In this document: piece by piece, positions 45,701 to 56,500 of the stretch | Numbering within the stretch: the first letter of the stretch is position 1 | Layout of the letters: every line of letters begins with the position of its first letter | Assembly (NCBI GenBank): GCA_963931865.1 | Contig: OZ007507.1 | Span: 11,694,932 to 11,758,931, forward strand | Direction: 5' to 3' | Source of the DNA: Axinella damicornis | Lineage: Eukaryota; Porifera; Demospongiae; Axinellida; Axinellidae | Length of the DNA stretch: 64,000 bases | Program-made: the position numbers and the translations under genes | Notes under the pieces: generated by a model | The model's database searches: none | Seen by the model: only the letters and a program-made list of their open reading frames with translations | Told to the model about the DNA's origin: nothing

Positions 45701-47881
45701 AGGGTGGTCTCCGTCCGTGTTATAGCCATCGAAGAAGTAGGCTGTTCATGATTCATGCCTCAAACTCACTGCGTCTGTTGTGAGATTTTAGAATACCGTA
45801 GTCGCGCGGTATTAGGCGCATGCGCACTACAGTGTGCATGGCGCAAGTTGCAGAAGTATCATGATGTTAATTGGCAATGTGTAATAACATACATACAAGC
45901 ATGTATACAAACAAACATACATCTTGTACGTCAGTGTGGGGCTCGCTCAGGCTCATCCCAATGATACGCTTTTCCATCAGGAACCAAAATATGTCAGTAC
46001 TGAGCTAAGGGGCAGAATTTTTTCTCCAGAAGAGAAGCCCAAATACTTTCTACAAGAGGCTACACCTGTGAGTGTATTGTACAGCACCAAACACAATTAC
46101 TACACCCAAGCATGTAATGTGGTTGAAAGGAACTAATTGACCTCAATCTGGTTGAACTTCACCATCCTATACCTTTACCTCTCTCCCAGAGAAAGTCAAC
46201 CACAGATTGCCATAGAGCGGCTGTGTTTGACGTCACAGGCCATAAAACAACCAAAACGCCCTCCGTTATACTCCACTTCTCTCAGAAACACAAGCAGCTC
46301 GGAACTTACGAAGTACTACTGTGTCTATAGCGCAACCACCATGCCGATTAGTTGTAAACACGACCTCGAGTACAAGTGAGCTACTAGTTGCCGTTCAGCT
46401 GCCATTGAACTCCATGTTCTTTTGCCATGCAGAAGTACTCAGTCACGTGGTTTTTGTGGCATCACTGCAGCTGCTCTATAGGATGCCGGATCTATCTCAT
46501 AAGGTTGGGGATTCTGGAGGTACTTTCTGTTAACCAGTTGTGTTCAGTAGTTATTGAAAGCACAAGGCTTCCTCAAAAACAGTAACCCAGGGCCGGAGCA
46601 CTCCCTTTAGAGGTGGTAGGGCAGGGGCGGATACAGGATTTATGAAAGGGAGGGGGGGGGGCACTATATATTAAACACTGCCGGAGGCAGTGCATAGAGG
46701 CGCGTAGCGCCGATCAGTCCGCGCGAAGCGCGGAAACATTTTTTCGCCTTCATTTTTCACTTCTCAGGATGGGCTCTCGTGGCACCTTCGCGCTTTGCAT
46801 TGCAAGTTCCAGATGTACGAGGATTGCAGGTCCCAGGGCCGCCATGAGCTTCTTCCTTGCTCAAATTTCGCTCACGAACGTAAATACGTACGTACACGGA
46901 GGGGTATACTAGATCGTGGTCTCGTTCCCAAGCGTCCGGTTGCACAGTATTGCGAGCTGAGGAGGCCAGGCCAGGAGTTGCAACGTAGCGGCAGCAAGTT
47001 AGTAAGGAGGAAAATAAAGCGGTGAAGAAGCAAAAGGGCAGAGGGTGTGAAGTAGTGATATAAGGATCCTGGAAAAAGTGGTAGGGCCATTGCCCTACCT
47101 GCCCTACCGTGTGCGCCGGCCATGTAACCACTGGCTGGAAATATTTAAATGGAAATATGAGCAGCTGGCTGATGCAAAACTATGAATGTTATTTCAGCCT
47201 AAACGTGGATAGGCAATATTAAATACAACCAGTTGCTACCCCTTACACTACACTCTTTACGTTTACTTTTACAAACATACCCACATCCAAGTTCTCTTCG
47301 AACCCTAGAAAACCTTTAAATCCGAACACAACAACCAACACAGCTGGAATGCCCCAGCAAACCGGATAGAACACGATCCTGAGTCTCTTCGCCAGGAGAG
47401 GTTTGTCAACAACGATGACAATGAAGAGGTAGAGAGCGACAGCAAGTGTCCATAAGAAGGAGCTGATTGTCCCGAACATGGTCAAACCACCTTGAATTTG
47501 ACAAAGAGTGTTGCTATCCACGCTGTCCGTGGAATTTTCTCCGCTGTACTGAACGGTAAGGCTGCATGGGTCGGCTTCTCTGTACAGGTCAAGTATGGCT
47601 AGGATTCCGACGAAATGCGAGGCAGCAACAATGATGTCCGCGACAGATAAGTTAACGAGCAGCTGTCTGGCGGTTGTCCTGAGGTCGCGAAACGCGACGT
47701 AGGTGAGGACGATCAGACTAGCGCCGAAGATGGAAAGGAGACACGTTGTCCCCACTGTGACTTTCAGCGCCACGATATAACTAGGCGTAAGGGACGGGAT
47801 GGCTTTGCAGTTATCAAGAGTCGAACTGTTGATAGACGTATTAGTTACATTCGGCGAGAAGAACATGTCGGGGTACGCCAT
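42751..47881 (-). CDS. GPR157-like 7TM receptor 7 (four-exon class)
   Basis: Four exons: 47881-47281, 44967-44816, 44170-43967 and 43086-42751 (1293 nt, 430 aa), phases 1, 0, 0. The N-terminus is about 40 aa with sequons NVT, NTS and NSS. Exon 1 has TM1-TM4: LLSIFGASLIVLTYVAFRDL, LSVADIIVAASHFVGIL, SFLWTLAVALYLFIVIV and YPVCWGIPAVLVVVFG. It also has a long first extracellular loop with NST. Exon 2 has GWCYVRWVHDNHTSQN and TM5. Exon 3 has TM6 (TADLKLVFIPLIFLILRVWD). Exon 4 has TM7 (GIGTSAQGFANAILFCAFT) and a 90-aa tail. TM1-TM2 match receptors 5/6 closely. The start is the ATG at 47881. It is head-to-head with receptor 8, 262 bp apart. Confidence 0.91.
43180..43515. repeat. Tandem repeat of about 60-85 bp, four copies
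   Basis: Units contain GTACAAACCGACCTGCTTAC, then AGTAGCCACCAGTCTA and TGGTCTCGTGGGTGACCACT. It lies in intron 3 of receptor 7. Confidence 0.85.
44185..44290. repeat. (TG)n array next to the receptor 7 TM6-exon acceptor
   Basis: TG/GT dinucleotides from 44190. In the receptor 7 transcript it is (CA)n just upstream of the acceptor at 44171. Confidence 0.85.
45587..45741 (-). other. Orphan exon-like segment inside receptor 7 intron 1
   Basis: An open minus-strand segment with an AG acceptor (45742-45743) and a GTTTCG donor reads YFFDGYNTDGDHPGPNSMF and later FICCLCLRIPHSNNDNERPK. Its entry phase matches receptor 7 exon 1 but its exit phase does not match exon 2, so it is not a simple cassette exon. 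Composition looks protein-like. Family not recognised. Confidence 0.35.
46590..47115. mobile_element. Probable repeat element with CAGGGGCGGATACAGGATT motif
   Basis: It starts near GGGCAGGGGCGGATACAGGA, a hAT-like end. GGTAGGGC words lie at one side and GCCCTACC at the other (46614-46622 versus 47087-47108). No clean target duplication was resolved. It lies in intron 1 of receptor 7. Confidence 0.45.
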
Positions 47882-48143
47882 GGTTGACACCGCAGATCAC
47901 CTGTACTGTCTGATATCGGATCCGCTGACATGTCGACAGTGCACGCAGGAATTCGAAAAAGGCGTGGCTTCACAGGAAAGTAATTAACGCGGCGCGGCCG
48001 GGGGTGGAGCTCATGATGTCATTATATCGATATGGCGATCGAGCTCGAGGAAGTACTGTACTAAGTGACCACTTTCGAGAAGATCAAGACACACTGTTCA
48101 GTGCAACTAGTGGGCCTACTGTCAACTCCGAGATCAAGGTACA
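47882..48143. promoter_or_regulatory. Candidate bidirectional promoter, receptors 7 and 8
   Basis: 262 bp between divergent ATGs, containing AAAGGCGTGGCTTCACAGGAAAG and a GGCGCGGCCGGGGGTGGAGCTC block (47991-48012). Inferred from arrangement. Confidence 0.45.
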
Positions 48144-50911
48144 ATGGGCGCACTACTAGGAGACCATGGTGTGTGTGACAACGAAGACTGCTTCCTCCAA
48201 AAGGACTACACAGTGCGTATACTAGTGTGGGTCACGTGCGCCCTCTCCATGGTTGGGGCAGTGTTAACTATATTCTCTTACATTTGCCTCACTCGAATGC
48301 GCACCAAGGCGAGAGAAATCCTGCTGCACATTTCCATCATGGATTTTGGTGTTGCACTTTCGAACCTAATTGGCTCTGCCGTTTACTTTGACAGGTTTTA
48401 CCACTGGCCAGATTGCCATGGTGATATAGAGCAGGACCCCGAACTGCCATGCCCTGTTAACCAAACTGTGGACTACTTGTGTAAAGCACAAGCATTTTTT
48501 GCTATGTATTGCACTGTTGGATCTGTCTTTTGGACACTCTGCCTCTCTTTCTACCTCTACTTCCTTATCGTCCACAATGGAACCAAAAAAGCCAAGTACA
48601 CCCTCTACTTCTCGTATTTCTTTTGCTATCTGTTTCCCCTACTCATATGTTTGTGGCTTCTGTTCACTGGCAAGCTTGGGTACTCTCCCTACGACTCCTC
48701 TGGGTGGTGCGGGATAATCGTCATTGACCCGTGGACAATGAAGCGGTTCATCTACGTGCAAGTGCTTGGTTATGATCTATGGATTTATCTCACGTTCCTC
48801 ATTGTTCCTGTGCTCTCCATCAGTGCACACGTCTACATTAGAGATGAGGTTAGTGTGTGTTCAGATTATGCAGCTGATGATGTCATCAGTTTGTAGATAT
48901 AGCTATTGCTGGGTGGAATATGTCAGCATAGATTTAGGTAAGCAAAGCATCAAGCATTAATTGGGGGATCAATTGTGAAGTACATAACACAAGGTTGCCA
49001 GGCACACTATGGCACTATCACTGAATCAGCATGTACAAGTGAACTTGAAGTATATAATATCTACTTCATCGCAATTGTCAGTCTAAGTCCCGTACTCCTA
49101 GTTTGGTAGACAGGAAGTATTAGGCAAAAGCATTGTTGGGAATAATAGGTAACAGCAATAAGCATAATACATGTTATCCTCGTTCCCAGGCCCACCGTCC
49201 GCTGTCTCGGGCCTGGGAACGAGGCTAAATACATGTATACATGTATACATAAGCACTTTCGGCCCAGGCCTATTCTTGGGACCACAGGCTTACAATCCCT
49301 CTGAGTGACAATCCCTTCGGGATTTTGGGGGTACATGTACATGTATATGTCCTTGTTACTACATAGTGGGTCTAAGCATTGGTCCCCTACTTTTCATGGT
49401 AAAATGGGTAGGGCCGGCCTGACACGTAATCTCACATGAGGATGACATAATCAACAAATGGCCGAACTACAAGTGGTGGGTGGGTATGACAGCCAGAAAT
49501 TTGTTTAAGAGGGCACATAATGAGATTCATACCAGTCAGAACTTTGTGAAGCCTCACCAAGGTGTTGCTAAAACTAATCGAAGTGCAGAGGCTGACAAGT
49601 AGCCTCGTCCCCAGGCCTCCGCCCAGATTTTTCTCCACGGCTGCAAGATTAAATCTGGGCAGAGGCCTGGGAACGAGGCTAGCTGACAAGTGCACATTGT
49701 GCTCTTATAGTGAGAACACAGGTATATGAGCTGCCCATGCTAGCTGGATTGTAAGTTACCTGGTAACCTTGCTCTTCTTGCTGTTCTGAGCTCCAGTGCA
49801 CCCCCTCACAATCAAACCCTTTCTACCATCCATTCTATCCCTACATCACTCACATGAGGTGTCAGGCCATACTGCAAGTGACATAAAGCTGAGTGGGTGC
49901 CTCAGACGGAGGCTAGCCAGCAACCACTCTAGTGCAAAACACCTGTAGAAATTAAAAATAGAAGTAACCCGGGCAAAACTAGCATACGTACTTTCGTTTG
50001 CTGCTTGTGCGGAGGCATAAAAAGTGTGCAAACCTAGGGGACAAGCCCTCAGAAATGTATCGTTTTGCAGCAGTGCAGCATCGAAGTATCGATACCAACA
50101 AATCTGGCACTGGAATCGGAAGTATTAATACAGTATCGCCCATCACTAAGTTTTAGACGCTCGAAGATAGATATTAGAGCCTTCTGAGGCCACCGTAAGG
50201 AGCTATGAACCAGCTATTTGCCTAGTGTGGTAGCACTATAATCTGGTGAAGTTCAGACCATGGCCACGCGCAAATCGCCAATGTAGTCAGGGTCGGTGGC
50301 CTTGCCAAGCTTTAAACTCACTTGATGGATCATCTGACTTGGTGAGAGTCATCTCCACCCTTTGGGAGAAAGGACAGGGCCTGCTTTGTCTGGTGGGACG
50401 TTTTAGTCTTAGGCCCTTGACAAGTCTTCCATGTTAACTCCACACACGCATGGAGCTCGAGCCACATGTAGTAAAATCATCATCTGTAGAGAGTAGGCAG
50501 AGATGCCCGGGTAGGCCCGACCCTGCAGGCACCATTGAACACACTATGCATTGACCCATTGATTTTGCTTCCTCTGTACAGGTGAAGAGATCAACCCCAT
50601 TTTACAACTCCAACCGTTACTTGCAGGCTCTTCAAAATGTGGACTACAAATTCCTCCTGATCCCTGTAGCCTTCATTGTTCTTCGTGTATGGAGTTGCTT
50701 GCTTGCAATTCTCTTTGACTACGTGGGGATGAAACCGAGCCACCTCCCGCAAGGAGTTTCCTTCACCTTAATGATACTCTCGGTATGCTGTTTGTGTTGT
50801 CGAGTTCATTCAGAAATTATCACGGGGGGGGGATTGAATAGTGCGCGGTATACGTAGTGGCGGGTTTAAATCTCTAAGGGGGAAAAACATTTCAAGGGGG
50901 GGTGAATGTGT

Positions 50912-50951
<40 letters not shown>

Positions 50952-52676
50952 CAAAGAAACCTTGGTTGAGTTCCACGTAGTTAACATACTGGTATTGCAT
51001 TGAGTGCACTATAGCTACAGGGTTTATTGCATAAGGGGCAGGTCAAGAGGCAGATGAAGCCAAGAGCTGTAATTGCCTCAAGACCCCACCCGAGTGCATT
51101 AAATCTGGTAGTACATGTATACTCAGTGCTGGTTATTGCAACATAACGATTGTATTCGAAGGGATAATACAGGACACTAAACAAATCAATGCACACCTCG
51201 GCACTTTCATTTTATATGGCTTCATGCAGTATTGCATGAAGCGATGGAAAGTGTGGCTCTGTATAACTAGGAGAATGCAGGGCATATTGTGGGGCTCGCC
51301 TGACAAACTGACATACTGTACTTCATGCCAATAATCATTCTCTGAGTGATCGTAGGCTTGGAAGCCCGGGCGGCGCGGCGCAGCCAATAAGGGAAGCTGG
51401 GGGTGGGGCCTGCGATGTAGGCAATTGTCGTTCATCGATGCATCATGACGGTCTTGCAGCTGCAGTTTCAAGTTGCTGGTAGCCTCGTTCCGATCCCACG
51501 CCCAGCTTTTCGTTGCTTGCCCTACTGCAAGCGACGTACGTACGGCAAGCAACCAAAAGCTGGGCGTGGGACTGGGAACGAGGCTACACTGTACCCGAGA
51601 GGAGTACCCCACGTTGCCGAGAGAATCTCTCCCTCCAGCTGACCTCTGCAAGTCTGTAGTAGCTACGTAGTTTGTAGCACTGGCGTAAACTGTAAAGCGT
51701 AGCAGGCTCTACTCGTGCGGCGCGGGCGACATTACGATTTTACACTTGGATATACGGTCATACGAACACCGGAAGTTACGGACATCGAGCACGACTATGT
51801 GGGGCTCGCTCAGGCTCGCCCCAACTATGGTCCCTCACGCATTAAATTTCATATTACACTACATGTAGTGACAAACTCAAAGCCTATAATAATTATAATT
51901 ATGTAGTGTTGTTTTCATACTACGCTCAGCATATTGGCTTAATTTTAATAAATCTCAATAAGGTACTTTTAGTTCCAGAGTTTTAATTCAGTTCAATTTA
52001 ATTACCGTATATTGGGTTATTTTCGTGTTGAATAACGTTCGCGTAATAATTATTCGTGTTGAAAAATTTTCGCGAACTCAAGCAAAGTGAACTCGCGAAT
52101 ACGTGTCAAGCCATAGCGATGAGGAGTACGAACGAGAATGCTGCGTTCGAGGCTACCATGTGTATCAGGAGATCTGGGAGGCAGCTGTTTGTGACCGAGA
52201 ACCAAGAAACCGTACTGATTGACACGCCGTGGCAGTGTTGAAGGACAGCGTCATCATAGGACACATTACCAAAAAAAATTCGCGAGATAAATTTTCGCGA
52301 TTGGAGGCATTCGCGAAAATATTTTAACAACGAAAATAACCCAATATAATTCTATACTGATTAGTTTAACTATACTGAAAAGCATTTTAACAGTAAATGA
52401 ATGTACCAATTATCATGTTTTGAATTTGATACTCAGGGCATCGGGGACTCAGGGCAGGGGATTACGAATGCTATCTTGTTTGTGCTGTTCACCAAGAGAG
52501 CAAGAGAGCGCCTGCTATGCTTCTGCTTCCCTGGAGACAAGGAGAACCAGCAGGAATCAGCTGCCTTTCCCCATCTCCAAGAGACCAAGAAGTTACTACA
52601 GGGAAAGAAAAAAGCCAGGCCCCACCACCACGTGGTATCACAATCCATCGATAAAACACCACCTATAACTGAGTGA
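48144..52676 (+). CDS. GPR157/cAMP-receptor-like 7TM receptor 8
   Basis: Three exons: 48144-48848, 50582-50782 and 52437-52676 (1146 nt, 381 aa), phase 0 at both junctions. Exon 1 has TM1-TM5: LSMVGAVLTIFSYICLTRMRT, ISIMDFGVALSNLIGSAVYF, SVFWTLCLSFYLYFLIVHN, GYSPYDSSGWCGI and GYDLWIYLTFLIVPVLSISA. Extracellular loop 1 is long and acidic, with one NQT sequon. Exon 2 has TM6 (NVDYKFLLIPVAFIVLRVWS). Exon 3 has TM7 (GIGDSGQGITNAILFVLFT) and a basic tail ending at TGA 52674-52676. It groups with receptors 2, 3 and 4 by sequence and intron pattern, but lies on the opposite strand, among four-exon members. Confidence 0.91.
49175..49227. mobile_element. Foldback mini-MITE, TAGCCTCGTTCCCAGG family
   Basis: TATCCTCGTTCCCAGGCC faces GGCCTGGGAACGAGGCTA, 53 bp, in intron 1 of receptor 8. 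Confidence 0.8.
49600..49681. mobile_element. Foldback mini-MITE, TAGCCTCGTTCCCAGG family
   Basis: TAGCCTCGTCCCCAGGCCTC faces GAGGCCTGGGAACGAGGCTA, 82 bp, in intron 1 of receptor 8. Confidence 0.8.
51480..51586. mobile_element. Foldback mini-MITE, TAGCCTCGTTCCCAGG family
   Basis: TAGCCTCGTTCCGATCCCACGCCCAGCTTT-type left arm and complementary right arm, 107 bp, in intron 2 of receptor 8. Confidence 0.8.
52008..52348. mobile_element. TA-flanked TIR element with CGCGAA words (341 bp)
   Basis: TATATTGGGTTATTTTCGT faces ACGAAAATAACCCAATATA. Many TTCGCG/CGCGAA words lie inside both arms. The TA target suggests a Tc1/mariner-type MITE. It lies in intron 2 of receptor 8. Confidence 0.7.
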
Positions 52677-53547
52677 TCCTGATCGTGTTTGCAAGAGTGA
52701 TGTGCTGGAATATCATATAAGGTCATGTATAATGACTGAAAGAGTATAACCCCTGTAATTACGTATGGACTGATATGCTCCTATACGTATGTATGTATAC
52801 ATGTCCCTGCGTACATGTTATCGTTTTGTGGTGTGTTTAATACATTATACCTTCAAGTTATACAGTAATGAGTCGGGTACCGTCACACGGGGAGGAGAGT
52901 CTGATCGAGACTACATGTATCAGGCACACAGCTAACTTGCATGCAATCGAGGTGTGCACAACCTTGAATATTGTACGGACGTTATGGATTACTTCACAGC
53001 AAGGAAAGAAGTTTGCAACCTAGATTGTATTATTCCCATACACCACCATTTGTCGTAACTGTATAATAAGTTAGCTAGCCCTTTCATTAATAATTTATGG
53101 ATATCCATCAACAATACTGCATATACCGGTATATGACCACTTATTTCTAGCACAACAAAAAATATAAAAATAATAGACTGGCATGGTCCCAGCCTTAATT
53201 GTTCAACTCCACGCCCACATCCATCCCAGCCTTAATTGTTCAATTCCACGCCCACATCCATATTTTCATTGCTTGCAATTGTAGTATGGACTGCATGCAA
53301 GTGACAAAACGCCGGGTGTGCACCTGGAAACGCAGCTAATAAACAGCTAACGTTATACATCATGAACTATGGTTGGTAACAAAGTAGAATGATATGCATG
53401 TGACTAGTCTTGTTCCCAGACCCTCATATGCGCGGAGGGTCTGGGCACAAGACTAGCATGTGCCATGTATCTATCTATACAACCTGATTTACAATAAACA
53501 TACATGGATATTGTGCATTCCTTTCTTATAAAGATACATGTATAATA
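52677..53547. other. Convergent 3' region of receptors 8 and 9
   Basis: No exon seen. It contains a two-copy CCCAGCCTTAATTGTTCAAT direct repeat (53189-53250) and a TAGTCTTGTTCCCAGACCC foldback (53405-53455). Confidence 0.6.
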
Positions 53548-56500
53548 TCATGATGTCTGTATGTCAGTAGTACTGTTTTCAGAGTCAGGTGCTTGAATAC
53601 AGCTATAGTAACTGGTTTCTGTGGTACTCTCAGTCAATGCTATTCCATTGTATCTGATCAGCCATTCCGCCTCTCCTCGGATGCTTGTTGTCGACTCATA
53701 CTCAGCTGCAGGCAGTTGACTCCTGTTGCAAACACGGCAACACACACACCCACAGTAACACGTCCGCCTACATGTACAGCAACAGCAGTACCGTTTCACA
53801 GCACCCAACAGTCTTTCTCTGACAGCCTGCGTGCACACACAGAAGAGAACGCCATTTGCAAATCCCTGTGCAGAATCACACACTCCCTGTATGAAAGAGA
53901 CAGTAGCAGTTTCCAACGACTGATACTGATACCATCCCGTCTTTGGAGTATAGCCCCCCCCCCCCCCCCCCCCCCCCCCTCCCACTTACAGATTTTACCT
54001 GGATCCACCTGGTTAACTATTAGTCCCCCCTGCCCCTGGTTATAACTATTAGTTCAGTTCCCCTTACCCCTTAACTATTACAACCATTACTATTACAACC
54101 ATCATAGTGGTGGTGGCCAACAGAAGGGCATTCAAAAATTTCAAGGCAGGCCAAAGCTCAGTAATCACGTTGAATCTCTGAACAACGGTTCAGTAAGTAT
54201 TTTTCACCAGACCAGGAGTGTAACCAGACCACCACAGTTAAACTAATTTGACCTTACTATGGCAACCATCTTGAATAACTTACAACTAGTATCAGCAACA
54301 CTGCACTGACAGGACTTTGTATGTAGACTGCGCGTGCATCTTCTGGCAGGTAGTACACTGCAATGTCTACCGCCATGCTCCACACTCGCAGCAGCATGTA
54401 GATCAGCGGAACAGATATCAGCTTCCAATCTGCCGACTTGGCAGCTGCCGACAGCTTCGTATAATGACCAGTGTTTCTACCCTGGAGAATGGTACGTTGT
54501 ACTATCAGTAGTTTAGGTGCAAGCAGCAAAATACGTTATCCCTATGCATTCAGCAGTGCAGGTACAAGCATTTCACCAGTTAGTGGCATAGCAAGGATGG
54601 TGGGGGCACTGCATGTGCAGGCAAACAGTTCATGGAGGCTTCTGCATAAAGTGCAGAATTTTGTACACTGTCAACAATGGGGTGCTAGCTCTTTCGCATG
54701 CTCTCAAATAGCACCCCTGTACTGATATAAAACCAGGGTTTCCATATGGATCTTTGTTCCATGGCAGAGGTCGAAATAAGGATTACGTGTTGAGCGGTCA
54801 AATGTCCTAGCACATTAGATTTTGATTGGTCATTTACAAAATATGCCCGTCACCCCAAAAATGAAAAGAGCATGAAAGTGCGTTCTCCAAGCTCGATTCA
54901 AATCCATTTTGGTTGTGTGCATATGTGTATTGGGGGGAAAAAAGAATTTGGCTGACTAGAACTCATGCATAAAGAAAGAGAGCTAGCGCCGGCTAGAAAA
55001 ATGATATGGGTCATGCACTTAGATGATTGTATTCACGCATGTTGATCGGTCACGCCTAGTGTCGATTTCACTTCGCTTCGAACACGCGTATTCCGTGCCA
55101 AGTTAGCAGCAAGAACTTCCTGCGGGTGGAGCTTTACAGAAATCGCACGGCCCGGAATACAATGGAGTCCAGAAGCTGCAGGCACTTTGCGTGAGTGTCA
55201 TATTTGCAGAACACAAGTTACTGTGAAAAATCCACGGAATACGCATGTTCGAAGCGAAGTGAAATCGACAGTACTGAACAAGTGCATTAGTGTGCGGTCA
55301 TTTTAGCTAAATGCACGGAAATTGAGTTTAATTGACCGATGCCCGCATGTCATTTCGACCTCTGCGTTCCCAGAAATTGACCCTCAGAAGCAATATCCTG
55401 GGAGAATTTACCCCTGACTCGGAGTCCTCTCACTGTTAAAAATGGAGTGCTCATTCGGTCATTCGATTTTCAACACAGTGAGGGGAGTTTGCATGAGATT
55501 GATTCTCAGTACGGTCACCTATAATCTGCCACTTACTGGCCTGAGGTCTGCCACATGCACTCTAAGAATATCTGCAGGTATGCGATAGTTCATTGACAGG
55601 CACACTACTAGTGGTAGGGCATGGACACAGTTGCTAGGGCATGGACGCAGTTGCTAGGGCACAGACGCAGTTGCTAGGGCACAGATGCAGTTGCTAGGGT
55701 ATGGATGGATGCAGTTGCTAGGGCACAGACACAGTTGCTAGGGTATGGATGCAGTTGCTAGTGGACGGACACAGTTGCTAAGGCATGGATGCAGTTGCTA
55801 GGGCATGGATGCAGTTGCTAGGGCACAAACACAGTTGCTAGGGCACATGCCAGCTACGCCGTGGGACTGAGCTCACCTACATATAAACCATGGATTTCCT
55901 CATCCTCACGGCTGACCTCAATATCAACTCGAATTTAGTGAGCAGTGCAATACACGTGAGTTCAGTATATATATATGAGTCTCACAAGAAACACAATAGT
56001 GCTGGTTCCAACTTCCCAGGTATACCCCAAATTGGTGTCATGATATGTGAGTGCAAAAATTGAAATTGTGCTTCTCAAATTATGTGACCGCACATTCGTC
56101 TAACAGTATATGTCAAACACAATTTTACTCCCAGACATATTGGTTTGTACTGCCAGCAATACATCCTCAGGTACAGCATGGATATCGTGATCCTGGGGCA
56201 TGACGTGATGCACAACTTTGGCAGGATGCATCATCCCAATTGGAATGCTATGCGAATGTGGAGCCACATACACTGTGCATGCAGGGTCTTTGCTGTCCCA
56301 CCTTGAACAATTTCGCCCCCTCTTGAGAATTTTTCTAAATGAAATTCTGGCATGTGCACACAACAATTTCGTACCAATGTTGTAGTATGGCATTACAGAC
56401 ACTGTACAAACGTGACCACACCCAGGATTAAGTTCTCTAGCACAAACACTGGGACTACAGCTAACCCGGCATGTTGAATCACTTCTGGTGGCTAATCTGA

